From DATFVJ01 sp963712955 (lineage in GTDB: Bacteria > Actinomycetota > Actinomycetes > Streptosporangiales > Streptosporangiaceae): DNA of 64,000 nt. Within the stretch, counting starts at the first letter, position 1. Each line of letters starts with the position of its first letter. Under the pieces are notes generated by a model, which saw only the letters and a list, made by a program, of their open reading frames with translations, was not told the origin of the DNA and searched no databases. Shown here in pieces: positions 1-8,698 of this stretch. The stretch covers positions 124,001 to 188,000 of the forward strand of contig CAVQKF010000006.1 in assembly GCA_963712955.1 (NCBI GenBank), read 5' to 3'. The translations under genes were made by a program, and so were the position numbers.

Positions 1-98
1 GACGATCGGCACCTGTCCCACGTCAGTACCGAACTCTTACGTGCGGGGGACCTGAAGACTCCAGATCGGCTATCGGATTCGTCCCGTCTGAATGGCGA

Positions 99-3000
99 TT
101 AGACCGGGATCGGGTAGATGTCACAGTCGGCACGTACGCTCTGGCCTGCGGAGACCGTTGCCGGGTGGGTGTCGCCGAGCACCCCTCGGTAGCGGGCCAG
201 CGTGTCGGCGAACAGCCTTTCCGCCTCAGGCCCGTCGCCAGCAGCGCGCAGATCGAGGGTCAGGTTCAGCGCACAGGCCAGCGTGGTTGGGTGATCCTCG
301 CCGAGGATTCGCCGCGAGCGTTCAAGCGTTTCCCCGTCTCGCTCCGTTGCCGCCTCGACCTCGCCCAGCGTGAACAGGTCACTGGCCAGGTTGATGGCGC
401 AGATGAGGCTGCGAGGGTGATCCGGCCCGAGCTTGTCGCTTAGCGCCGTCAGGGCATCCTCGTCCAGTTGCCGCGCCTCGGTGGCCCGGCCGAGCAACCG
501 AAGCGTTACCGCGAGGTTGATACGGGCGGAAGGGGTGTTCGGATGCTCTGGACCGTACAGCGTGACACACCGTTCACTGGCAACCGTACCAACTGCCAGC
601 GAGTCGGATAGCTCGCCCGCCTGCCGCAGGTTGACGGCGTGGTTCAGGGTGGCGGCGACGGTACTGGGATGATCGTCACCGTAGCGTGTCCTGAATAGCG
701 CCATGGCCTCACGTGACAGGTCGAGTGCCACGCCGTGCGCGCCGGCCTTGCGCTCCATCACCGACAGTGTGGTGATTCCCTCCATGGTGTCCGGGTGAAT
801 ATCGCCGTATACCGTACGCAGGCGTCTTGTGATCTGCTGATGCAGGTCTCGGGCATCGAGATACCGGCCGCATTCCATCTCGTCGACGGCCACGGCGGCC
901 CGGGTGCCGAGAGTGGCCAAATGATCTTCGCCGAGCACCTGGGCCTTGCGCCAGTACGTGTCACGGTCGAGTTCGCGGGCCTGCACAGGCTTACCAACCA
1001 GGCGCAGGTCGATGCCGTAGAAGTGGGCTTGATCCAGGGTCGCCGGGTCGTCCGGCCCGAACCTGCGGCGCAGCGTCTCGTATGTATGCTCGTCGAGCTC
1101 ACGCGCGTGTGCGAAGTCGCCAAGGAAGCGGAGGTCCGCGCAGACAGCTCCTTGCGCCTCCAGCGTCCCCTCGTGCTCGGCGCCAAGTTTCTCCGACCGC
1201 AAGTTCCGTACATGCACATGGTGTTCGTAGGCCTCGGCGAACTGGCCGAGGACCGATAGTGCCCGGCCGAGCCGCAACTCCGCAGCCAGGGTCTGCTCGT
1301 GGCTTTCACCGAGCGTTGAGGTCCACGTGTCAACCGTCCGCTGCGCCAGGTTGCGGAACCGCTCGTGGTCACCCCATCGGAAGAGGAAGTCGATCAGATT
1401 CACGACCAGGTGCCGGGCCCACGTGTCGTCACACTCGACCAGGTCGGATGCCAGCACATGAGGCAGCAGGTCGGCATACTGAGGCCACTGGACGGACGAC
1501 CGTGGATCATTCGGGTCAGCCGCAGCAAGCACCAAGTGACCGCAGTGCCGCAACTCGGCGACCTGCTGTGGGTCCATCTGGCCGATCAGGACGCGCTGCA
1601 CCAGCCGGTGCAACAAGATCGTGTTATGCCGGTGGCTGATCTTTGCCAGCGCGTACTGGTTGATCGCGCGGATGGCCCGGCTCAGCTTGATCGGGTCGGC
1701 GAGGGCCTCGGCCAGCTCGGGCGGCCCTTCGACGTTACGCACACCGGAAAGCAGCCGCCGTGAGATGGGCTCCGAGGCGAAGAACGCGCACACCTGCAAC
1801 AGCAGCAAGGCCGCCGGGTCGGTCCCGCGCAGCCGGTCCAGTGAAACGTTCCACGCCGCCGCCACCGGAATCTCGTACGTTCCTGGTGACGCGTCGCGAA
1901 GGAGTTCGGTGGCCTTCTCCTGAAACAGGCGCAGGTACTCCCCGACCGGCATTCCGGTCTCGGCCAGCCAGACCGCGGCCTGTTCGATCGCCAGCGGCAG
2001 GTCGCCAAGCGCGTCTGCCATCCGGTCGGCGTCTGTCTGGTCGAGTTCAGGGCCACGTAGCCGCAGTAAAGCGACGCTCTCCTGCCGGGTAAAGACATCC
2101 ACTTCGAGCGAGCTGGCCACGTTTGACCACGCCGGGTTCCGCGACGTCACGAGGATCTTTCCCGGTCCGTTGGTCGGGAAGAAACTCCGGACTTCGTCTA
2201 CGCTCTCTGCGTTGTCAAATACAAGGAGCCAGTTACGGAACGGGCGGCCGAGCCGAAGTGACTCACGGACCGCAGGGATTGCGACATTTACTTCGTTACT
2301 TACCTGCAGGCCGAGCTCCCCGGCGAGTTCGGCGAGCGCCTGCTGAATCTGGCTTGGCTGCTCGGAGTGGATCCACCAGATGAGATCATAGTCAGCGGTG
2401 TGCCTGTAAACGTATTCGATTGCTATCTGCGATTTGCCGACGCCGCCCATGCCGTGGAGCGCCTCGGGCAATACCGCGGTCGTTCCCCTGGACAGCCTCT
2501 CGTGCAGATCGGCCAGCAGCTGTTCCCGTCCGGTGAAACTGATGTTGCGCGGGGGGACGTTGCCCCAGATCGCAGGAGGCTCCGCCGGATTCCGCAGCTG
2601 GGCGGGCGGCATGGTACGGACGGTCACGCTGACTCCAGAAATGGTTGTTGGTTCGGGAGGATGCCGCTGTGCTTCGCTGGCAGGCCGCTGGCCTACCGCG
2701 CCTTTCTGCTGCCCCGCCGCGCCTTCCGGCTCCCCCGCGGTGTCCTGGCCGAGTTGGCCGGCCGGTGGACCTGACACCTCAGGGACACCAATTGAATCAC
2801 AGGCACCAATTGAATCAGGCGGCGCACCACGAGACTGCGCAGCGACACGCTCAACTTCATCGGCCAGCATGCGCGCGGGCACGAGGTACGGACCGGCCAG
2901 CGCGCGCAGCGTGGACAGCGATGGGCGCAAGAACGGGAGGGTCTCTGCGCTGATAGGTGGCATCGCTGCGTCGTGAGGTGCGAGCAGCACATCCCGCAAC

Positions 3001-3833
3001 CCCCGCAGCGCGCTCACCCGGTCACCCAGGTGGTCGGCGACCGTCATCATGACACGTGTCGTCTCTGACCGGCGTCCCGCGGCGAGCAGTTCCTCCCGCA
3101 CACCCTCAGCGAAGTCATACGTGACCCGGTCGGTGGTAGCGGCGTCCAGCCGTCGGCTGCCCGTCCCTACGTGGTGGAGCAAACCGCTGCCGACGACCTC
3201 GGATAGGTCAGCGGGCCGCGAGCCGGGCAGCATCACCCGCTGAACCAGCCGCATCACCGACGGATTCAACGGCGCCGCAGCCAGATGTACGGCCAACTTG
3301 AAAGCCGCAGGCGAGGCGCCGGCCCGGAACTGCCGTACGACGTCGGTCGCTGTGAGTGGTGGTCCGGGCACATCCGAACTGTCCGGGGCTCCGGTGTACG
3401 CTGCGGCTGGCGCGGGCCCGCCTGGCTTTCTCCCCCCGCTTTCGGCCGGGCACAAGGCAACGGCCCCGTACCAGTCCGGACGCACGGCGACGACGAACCG
3501 TGCCCAACGGGCGAGCTGACCGGCATCCAGCTCGAACACCGGGACGGCGACCGCACCCGCGCCCGCGGGTTCCGGCCGATCTCCAGGCGCGGGTAAACGC
3601 GTCAGGTAGCGTCGGTTCGCGGCGGCCGGGCCAGGAGTTCGCAGCTCCGCTGAATGTGTGTGTACCCCGGTACGGCGCCACTGCCGCTGCGGCAGCATGT
3701 GCAGCAAAGCGACCGGGCCGGACTTCCCCCATCGGGCCATTACCTGCTGTGCCGCCCCGGTGTGCCAGGCATCCGCCACACCATCGGAGAGCAGAAGAAT
3801 CAGCTGCCGGCCCGCCAGGCCGCCCTCGGTCAC
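99..3833 (-). CDS. STAND NTPase-TPR protein, downstream part of a split vWA-STAND-TPR gene (FxsT-like)
   Basis: 1244 aa from a GTG. Residues 10-50 hold the second half of a vWA-like domain (strand LILLLSDG followed by MARWG). A linker rich in Ala, Pro and Gln follows. Residues 430-700 form an NB-ARC/STAND NTPase: Walker A GMGGVGKS at 461-468, a Walker B-like LLVFDNAE, a sensor-like ILVTSRNPAW and a GDLPLAIEQ motif. From about 850 to the end are tetratricopeptide repeats of the TPR_12 type. The architecture matches proteins named FxSxx-COOH system TPR protein or SAV_2336-related; no FxsA or FxsB gene is visible. The reading frame continues upstream, with no shift, into the gene at 3873-4631, separated by one TAG, so this start is probably artificial. 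Predicted role (inference): sensor or regulator NTPase of a VMAP-type conflict system with the MoxR and VMAP genes upstream. Confidence 0.85.
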   Translation of the reverse strand: MTEGGLAGRQLILLLSDGVADAWHTGAAQQVMARWGKSGPVALLHMLPQRQWRRTGVHTHSAELRTPGPAAANRRYLTRLPAPGDRPEPAGAGAVAVPVFELDAGQLARWARFVVAVRPDWYGAVALCPAESGGRKPGGPAPAAAYTGAPDSSDVPGPPLTATDVVRQFRAGASPAAFKLAVHLAAAPLNPSVMRLVQRVMLPGSRPADLSEVVGSGLLHHVGTGSRRLDAATTDRVTYDFAEGVREELLAAGRRSETTRVMMTVADHLGDRVSALRGLRDVLLAPHDAAMPPISAETLPFLRPSLSTLRALAGPYLVPARMLADEVERVAAQSRGAPPDSIGACDSIGVPEVSGPPAGQLGQDTAGEPEGAAGQQKGAVGQRPASEAQRHPPEPTTISGVSVTVRTMPPAQLRNPAEPPAIWGNVPPRNISFTGREQLLADLHERLSRGTTAVLPEALHGMGGVGKSQIAIEYVYRHTADYDLIWWIHSEQPSQIQQALAELAGELGLQVSNEVNVAIPAVRESLRLGRPFRNWLLVFDNAESVDEVRSFFPTNGPGKILVTSRNPAWSNVASSLEVDVFTRQESVALLRLRGPELDQTDADRMADALGDLPLAIEQAAVWLAETGMPVGEYLRLFQEKATELLRDASPGTYEIPVAAAWNVSLDRLRGTDPAALLLLQVCAFFASEPISRRLLSGVRNVEGPPELAEALADPIKLSRAIRAINQYALAKISHRHNTILLHRLVQRVLIGQMDPQQVAELRHCGHLVLAAADPNDPRSSVQWPQYADLLPHVLASDLVECDDTWARHLVVNLIDFLFRWGDHERFRNLAQRTVDTWTSTLGESHEQTLAAELRLGRALSVLGQFAEAYEHHVHVRNLRSEKLGAEHEGTLEAQGAVCADLRFLGDFAHARELDEHTYETLRRRFGPDDPATLDQAHFYGIDLRLVGKPVQARELDRDTYWRKAQVLGEDHLATLGTRAAVAVDEMECGRYLDARDLHQQITRRLRTVYGDIHPDTMEGITTLSVMERKAGAHGVALDLSREAMALFRTRYGDDHPSTVAATLNHAVNLRQAGELSDSLAVGTVASERCVTLYGPEHPNTPSARINLAVTLRLLGRATEARQLDEDALTALSDKLGPDHPRSLICAINLASDLFTLGEVEAATERDGETLERSRRILGEDHPTTLACALNLTLDLRAAGDGPEAERLFADTLARYRGVLGDTHPATVSAGQSVRADCDIYPIPV

Positions 3834-3872
3834 CGCGTCGGGTGACAGCCGTAGCCCCCTCGGATCGGTGCC

Positions 3873-3875
3873 CTA
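3873..3875 (-). other. In-frame TAG inside the vWA domain
   Basis: The two reading frames on either side are congruent (3875 minus 3833 is 42 nt, 14 codons). The local minus-strand context is CTT TAG GGC. Residues on both sides belong to one continuous vWA domain, so this codon is what splits a gene of about 1510 codons. Confidence 0.85.
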
Positions 3876-4631
3876 AAGCGTCAGCTCGCTCGAGCCGGTC
3901 GCTTCGGTGTCAAGCAGGTACACGCGCACGGTGCGGAACGCCCCCACCGAGACCACCAGGTCGACGAACTGCCTGGTCTGCGGCCGGTGGAGGGCCGCGA
4001 ACCGGCTGTCATCGATGACTACGACCAGATCCAGCCAGCGCTCGTGGGCCGGGCGGCACTCGGGCAGCCACAAGCCGTCTTGAGCAGCCCGGTGGGCGGT
4101 CGCCTCTTCATCCAGCTCCAGCTGGCCTCGCCGGGACTCGACCTGCCGCTTGAACGGACGCAGCGCCCGCGCGATGCTCCGCCCGCCTGGCAGCGGCGGC
4201 TCGGCGAAAGGATAGGTCCCTGGTGCGCCGGTCGACCATGGGCTGAGCTGCTCGGCGGCCAGCGGCTGGATCGGCGGCGGGGCGGCACCTGCGGGCAGCG
4301 GGGCGGCTGTCAGTGCCCGCACGCCAGCGTCCCGGCGTCCGATGTCCGGACGTCTGGTAGCTGCGGTGGCGGGGGACTGGGGCAAGCCTGTCTCCCCGTT
4401 GGCTAGCGGCACGGCGTCCCCTGGCGCGACCGCCGCCTGCAACTCGGCCGGCGGGGCCTGGTCAGGCGCAACCGGGTGACGGGCCGCCGCGGCCCGCTGT
4501 GCCGCTAACCAGACCGCGTCTGCGACCTCGTACCACAGCGGGTCGGCCGGTTGTGTGGCAACGGACGGGTCGCTGGGAGCTGAGCGCTCCTGTCCGCTCG
4601 GTCTCGCGCGACCGGATGGCCCGGCACTCAC
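3873..4631 (-). CDS. N-terminal vWA part of the split vWA-STAND-TPR gene (SAV_2336 N-terminal type)
   Basis: 252 aa from a GTG whose GTGA overlaps the MoxR stop by 4 nt, indicating translational coupling. The first 130 residues are Pro/Ala-rich linker. From about residue 150 there is an Arg-rich helix and an LDEEAT segment, then the motif WLDLVVVIDDSRF, which reads as the first strand of a vWA domain with a degenerate MIDAS (Asp-Asp-Ser), and GAFRTVRVYLLDTEA as the next strand. The protein stops at TAG within this domain. The next 14 codons stay open in the same frame and lead directly into the 99-3833 gene, which supplies the missing vWA strands. Alone this fragment would be half a domain. 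Either it is a nonsense-mutated gene, a readthrough gene, or a base-calling error. Confidence 0.8.
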   Translation of the reverse strand: MSAGPSGRARPSGQERSAPSDPSVATQPADPLWYEVADAVWLAAQRAAAARHPVAPDQAPPAELQAAVAPGDAVPLANGETGLPQSPATAATRRPDIGRRDAGVRALTAAPLPAGAAPPPIQPLAAEQLSPWSTGAPGTYPFAEPPLPGGRSIARALRPFKRQVESRRGQLELDEEATAHRAAQDGLWLPECRPAHERWLDLVVVIDDSRFAALHRPQTRQFVDLVVSVGAFRTVRVYLLDTEATGSSELTL

Positions 4632-5779
4632 TCAGCGCCCGCCACACTCAAGCGCTGCCAGACGAGATCGAGCAGCCGGTCCCAGGTCGCATCCGCGGCA
4701 TAAGAGCCGGATGTCGCCAGGAATACGGAGTTGAGTAATTGATCGGCCGCAAGGCTGCCATGGACGCCGCGGTACGCGAGGAAATCGCGGATCAGGGCGG
4801 CTGTGTGCTCGCCGGCGCGTTCTGCGAAGTGGGCCGCTACCATATCGGCGAGCCGCTCCTCATCCGGGTCGGCCATTTCAAGCCGGATACAGCGCCGCAG
4901 AAACGCGGGCGGGAACTCGCGCTCGCCGTTGCTCGTGATGACGATCATGGGGAACGCCCGGCAGCGCACTTGGCCCTGCGTGACGATCGCCCTTTCGCCC
5001 GGATCCGCGATATGCACGGCAACCTCGGGTTCCCTGCCACGAACCCGCACGAGCTCGGGAATTGTATACTGGCCCTCTTCGAAGACATCGAGCAGGTCAT
5101 TTGGCAGATCGATGTCGCTTTTATCAAGCTCGTCGATGAGCAGGACGCGCGGCAGCTCATAAGGCAGCAAGGCGGTGCCAAGCGCGCCGAGGTGTAAATA
5201 TTCGCCCACGCTGGAGCCTGCAGGCGTGGAACTCCCCGGTGGACTACCCGCGCGGCTGCGCGCGGGGCGTGGCCCCTGGCGGGTGGCTGAATCTTGCGCC
5301 CGGCCAATCGCGTCGTATTCGTACAGCCCACCGCGCAGCGTGCTGCGGCTGCTGACCGGCCAGCGGAGCACGCGGCCGAGTCGCAGCTCACGGCTGATGC
5401 GGTAGGCGAGGGTCGACTTGCCCACCCCAGGGTTGCCCGTGAGCATTAACGGCCGCCGCAGGTACAAGGCGGCGTTGACCGCGTCAGCCTCCTTCGCGTC
5501 GGGATGCGACAGCCACGAGTTTTCCACCGGGCCAAGCCGTCGAACCAGCTCCGCATGATCCTCTTTGGGGGCCGGTTGCGTGGGGCCGCCATCAAAGGAC
5601 CGCCACGGCGGGGGATCTGGTAACAGGTCACGGAGATCGATGTCATGTAGTGGGCGGCCCGTTCCACGATAGATCCACCAGCCGGGCTGTGGGTGATCTG
5701 CCGACACGCCCGGGGCAGGGCCGGGCACCTCACGGCCCCCGGCGTCGTGGCGTGCACCGCCGAGCCTGCTATCGGCCAT
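4628..5779 (-). CDS. MoxR-type AAA+ ATPase
   Basis: 383 aa from ATG, with GAGAGGA about 9 nt upstream. Walker A TGNPGVGKST lies at residues 114-123, Walker B as VLLIDELDKSD near 213, sensor 1 as VITSNGEREFPPAFLRR, and an arginine finger in that last segment. This is the MoxR/RavA-like AAA+ class, which typically acts as a chaperone-like ATPase working with a vWA protein. Here the vWA gene follows with a 4-nt overlap and the VMAP gene precedes by 179 bp, the three-gene set described for vWA-MoxR-VMAP ternary systems. The N-terminal 70 residues are poorly structured (Pro/Gly-rich). Cytoplasmic. The family call is secure; the conflict-system role is inferred from context. Confidence 0.9.
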   Translation of the reverse strand: MADSRLGGARHDAGGREVPGPAPGVSADHPQPGWWIYRGTGRPLHDIDLRDLLPDPPPWRSFDGGPTQPAPKEDHAELVRRLGPVENSWLSHPDAKEADAVNAALYLRRPLMLTGNPGVGKSTLAYRISRELRLGRVLRWPVSSRSTLRGGLYEYDAIGRAQDSATRQGPRPARSRAGSPPGSSTPAGSSVGEYLHLGALGTALLPYELPRVLLIDELDKSDIDLPNDLLDVFEEGQYTIPELVRVRGREPEVAVHIADPGERAIVTQGQVRCRAFPMIVITSNGEREFPPAFLRRCIRLEMADPDEERLADMVAAHFAERAGEHTAALIRDFLAYRGVHGSLAADQLLNSVFLATSGSYAADATWDRLLDLVWQRLSVAGAE

Positions 5780-5958
5780 CGACGGATATCCTCTCTAGCG
5801 CCACTGCGGCCGGGTAGACCGCGTTCCGGCTAGGAATGCACAATGTTCAGGGTCCATGACCCTACCATCCTCTCGTTTGGTCATTGCCGACAAGCGGCGC
5901 AGATGCTGTCACACTGAAGTTCACCTTTGATCAGCCGCTGATGGCCTGTAGCGCACAT

Positions 5959-7530
5959 TTACCGCGCGGGCAGACGAAGTGGATCCGCTGTGTCCAGAAA
6001 GTGATCTGGATCATCCCAGAGCAACGTCACCTCCCAGCCCGCCTGTGGGTTTGAGTCATCCTGAAGGTTCGCCTCCATCCGGAAACGTTTGATCTCTTGG
6101 GGGAGGGTGCGGATGTCTGGGCGCTCGATCAGGTCGCCGATCACGTCTCGGAAGGCGGCACCCGACCCGGCACCGCGGTGCCACACCACGACAGGAAGGC
6201 CGACTTGCAGGGCCACGCGCAGCTCGGCCTGCCCTGGGTCACGGTCCGGCGGACAGCTGAGGACGCAGCACACCACCTCCTCCCGCGCAGTCAGCTCCGC
6301 CCGCAACCTCCGCAGGTCGCTGGGTCCGCCAGCGGGCACCCAATGCGTCGCGCACGCACGCCCGTCGTCCGTCACAACGCCCCACCGCCGCCGCCACGCG
6401 CGGTGCCACATACGCTCGCGCAGCCGGTCATGACTTCGAACGATTACCTCATACTCGGCTCCGATGGGAGCGGGGACAGGCTCGCCGGGGTCCCGGGTCC
6501 ATTGGTCCACGCCGATGTTGATCAGCTGCGGTGGAAGCACGAACTCGAGGACCAGCGACTCGTCGTGCGGATAGGCCCAGCCGCGCTCGGCCTCCTGCAC
6601 TAGGGCCGCGACGTGCCTGGGCGCTTCGGCCAGGGATACCAAGCGATCTTCGCCACGTTCGGGCTGCCACTGGAAGGGATCAAGCTGTCTCCAGTGCGAG
6701 AGGCGATGCAGATCCCGCGTCCCGTCCGCGAGATCAGTGACCGGCTCTAACTGGATCACCAGGTAGATCGGCTGGTCGAGGCGGCTCGAGGGCAGGTCTG
6801 ACTGGCTGCGGATGCGAAACAGCCGGTCGGTGGTCTCGACCCCGCCCTTGTCCCGGAGGGACTCAGCCTGGGCAGTGACCCAGTCTCGCAGTTGCCCGGC
6901 GACATCCACCTCACCGAGGCGCGATGTGGCGGCGGCCGGCTGGGCGCCGAGTGCCGCGGCAAGCAACTCGACGAAGACCAGGTGCGGAGGCAGGCTGTCC
7001 GGGCCGGCGTTGGCGTCGAGCAGCAGGGAGAAGGCCTGCCACGCGTCCACGAACCGAGGTGGTGGCGACTCGACGGTGGTGCCCGCCGCAACGTAGTACA
7101 GGCGGGCGAGCGACCGAACCGTCCGGCCCACAAGTAAGCGGCGGATGTGCTCTTCGTCGGTGGGCGGCAGGATTTCTTTCGCCGGGCTGAGCAGTCGTCG
7201 CATCCGGCTCGCCGCAGGAGTGCCTGCGGCGACGAAATCAACGGTCAGCAGCAGCGCGTCCATCCCGCCGGGCCGTTCGTCGCAGGCCTCGACGAGGTTG
7301 AAAAGGAATAGCAGTGGGCTCGCCTGGGTGTGCACGCGCAGCGGATGGCCGCCGAGTGCCGCCCCGATAGCGTGGACGAATGTCGTGCGGCCCGCCTCAT
7401 CCTGCAGGTCCCGGATCTCCGCCAGCACCGAGGCAATCTCCATCAGCAGCCCTCTGTGGCCAGAGGTGGCTTCAGCAAGGGAAATGTCCGGGTTGGGCGA
7501 GAGGAGAGGCAGATCACCTCGGTCAGCCAC
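5959..7530 (-). CDS. VMAP protein (vWA-MoxR-associated protein)
   Basis: 523 aa from GTG; the GTGGCTGA overlap with the preceding EAD2 stop argues for coupled translation. Residues about 25-110 look like an effector-associated (EAD2-like) helical domain. The C-terminal third has the hallmarks of the VMAP-C domain: LEFVLPPQLINIGVDQW near residue 330, VIVRSHDR soon after, a Rossmann-like stretch (CCVLSCPPD, VGLPVVVWHRG) and the final VTLLWDDPDHFLD. VMAP proteins are the third partner of predicted MoxR-vWA ternary conflict systems, thought to connect the ATPase module to effectors recruited through EADs. No effector domain (protease, nuclease) is evident here. Family assignment comes from recognised motifs; the function is a prediction from the literature on these systems. 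Confidence 0.8.
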   Translation of the reverse strand: MADRGDLPLLSPNPDISLAEATSGHRGLLMEIASVLAEIRDLQDEAGRTTFVHAIGAALGGHPLRVHTQASPLLFLFNLVEACDERPGGMDALLLTVDFVAAGTPAASRMRRLLSPAKEILPPTDEEHIRRLLVGRTVRSLARLYYVAAGTTVESPPPRFVDAWQAFSLLLDANAGPDSLPPHLVFVELLAAALGAQPAAATSRLGEVDVAGQLRDWVTAQAESLRDKGGVETTDRLFRIRSQSDLPSSRLDQPIYLVIQLEPVTDLADGTRDLHRLSHWRQLDPFQWQPERGEDRLVSLAEAPRHVAALVQEAERGWAYPHDESLVLEFVLPPQLINIGVDQWTRDPGEPVPAPIGAEYEVIVRSHDRLRERMWHRAWRRRWGVVTDDGRACATHWVPAGGPSDLRRLRAELTAREEVVCCVLSCPPDRDPGQAELRVALQVGLPVVVWHRGAGSGAAFRDVIGDLIERPDIRTLPQEIKRFRMEANLQDDSNPQAGWEVTLLWDDPDHFLDTADPLRLPAR

Positions 7531-7894
7531 CGCCGCCCCTTCCTAGCTGCGGCAGCGGCTCGGAACTTATGCCGAACTGTGCGTGGGCTGTAGCCAGCAC
7601 GCGCAGCATCGGCACGGAGTTACCCTCGATGAGATGCACCGCCGTCAGCAGCTCCGCCAGCCCGCCCTCGTGTTCCATGCAGGTTTGCACCAGGTTCAGC
7701 AGGCTCAGGCGTGGCCGCTGATCTTGCCGTGCCATGGTGGCAATCCCTGGCCGTAGCAGGCGAATGAGTGCGGTCCGGCCTGCCTCACTGAGCAGGGAAG
7801 GCAACTCGGCAAGGGCGTTCACCAGGGCGAATACACGCTCGGCCGACACTCCCGGCATGCCAGAACCGGCCGATGGGTCTTCCCCCATCGTCAT
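7523..7894 (-). CDS. Stand-alone effector-associated domain 2 (EAD2) protein
   Basis: 123 aa from the ATG at 7894, chosen over an upstream in-frame start at 7936 because GAGGGGAAG sits about 6 nt before it. The body has the EAD2 pattern: a helix with NALAELPSLLSEAGR, then RPRLSLLNLVQTC, GGLAELLTAVHLIEG and NSVPMLRVL. EADs are small helical, death-domain-like adaptor modules thought to bind a partner carrying the same EAD type. The VMAP protein downstream, overlapping by 8 nt, has a similar N-terminal module, so homotypic pairing is plausible. No catalytic domain is fused, which is unusual because an EAD is normally joined to an effector. First gene of the operon. Confidence 0.7.
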   Translation of the reverse strand: MTMGEDPSAGSGMPGVSAERVFALVNALAELPSLLSEAGRTALIRLLRPGIATMARQDQRPRLSLLNLVQTCMEHEGGLAELLTAVHLIEGNSVPMLRVLATAHAQFGISSEPLPQLGRGGGG

Positions 7895-8698
7895 TCGGAT
7901 CTTCCCCTCTTTCTTTGCCCGACGCGACCAGACCATTGACGCGGTCCGATGGGGCTTGCGTGCATTTACCCGGGTCTCCCCCGGGATCGTGCTGTTCAGC
8001 CCAAACGAGCTACTACCTATTTACTCCGATCGCACGCAGATCGCCACACGGCGGGCGCAATCGCTGACGTGGAGGATCTTTCGCGGCATGATCCGGATTC
8101 GGCTCGGCGCTGGACACGGCGCTTGCGCGTTGGCATCCGCCACTGGCGCTGACCTTTGCCGATGGGGTGTCTTTGGGGACGCCGGTCGGCGTGAAGTTCT
8201 GGGGGGCTGACCGTGGTCGCGGGCTGGGCTCGCTGCCGCGCTCGTGGCGCGGATGGCGGTGACGTGCGGGCCGGAGGCCTGTCGGCGGGCGGATCTGGCT
8301 GCGGCATGGTACGGGTGGTTGCAGGATGGGTGTGGCCGTCCGCCGACGTCGTTGATCCTTGGCGGGCCTGACCCCGGCCACCAGCCTGATCGCCGGGAGC
8401 TGCTTAGAGGGCTGTTCACTGGTGCTTCGAGCCCGCGGACCCGATTTCCGGTTGCCCACAACTCTGCGGACGGCCACGACCGTATCCGCACCTCATCGTA
8501 GAAGCGATGATGCAATTTGCCGCTGGCGCCAAGGACGGCGAGTTCGACGTCGGCGAGGCGGGCCTCTGCGAGTGAGCGCTGTGATCTCCAGCGCCGCCGA
8601 TCGTGTGGGCTATAGCACGTGCGATCCGCGGCGCTGGTCATGCACCGACGCCGGGAGCGATTTTCAGCGATCTCCAGCGGGCAGTCGCGGTCGCTTCT
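7895..8698. other. 804-bp region without a recognisable gene
   Basis: Lies upstream of the EAD2-VMAP-MoxR operon and downstream of the nitrilase-type gene. Open frames exist on both strands (for example 8021-8641 minus, 8244-8501 plus), but none has a recognisable domain or a convincing ribosome binding site. The promoter of the operon is expected in the first 100-150 bp. The rest could be decayed coding sequence. Confidence 0.5.

Noticed and set aside
1..98. Possible gene start at the left edge
   Set aside because: Too short; no start, ribosome binding site or homology visible.
99..4631. Complete FxSxx-COOH cyclophane RiPP system
   Set aside because: The STAND-TPR protein resembles FxsT, but no FxsA precursor or radical SAM FxsB gene is found in the window.
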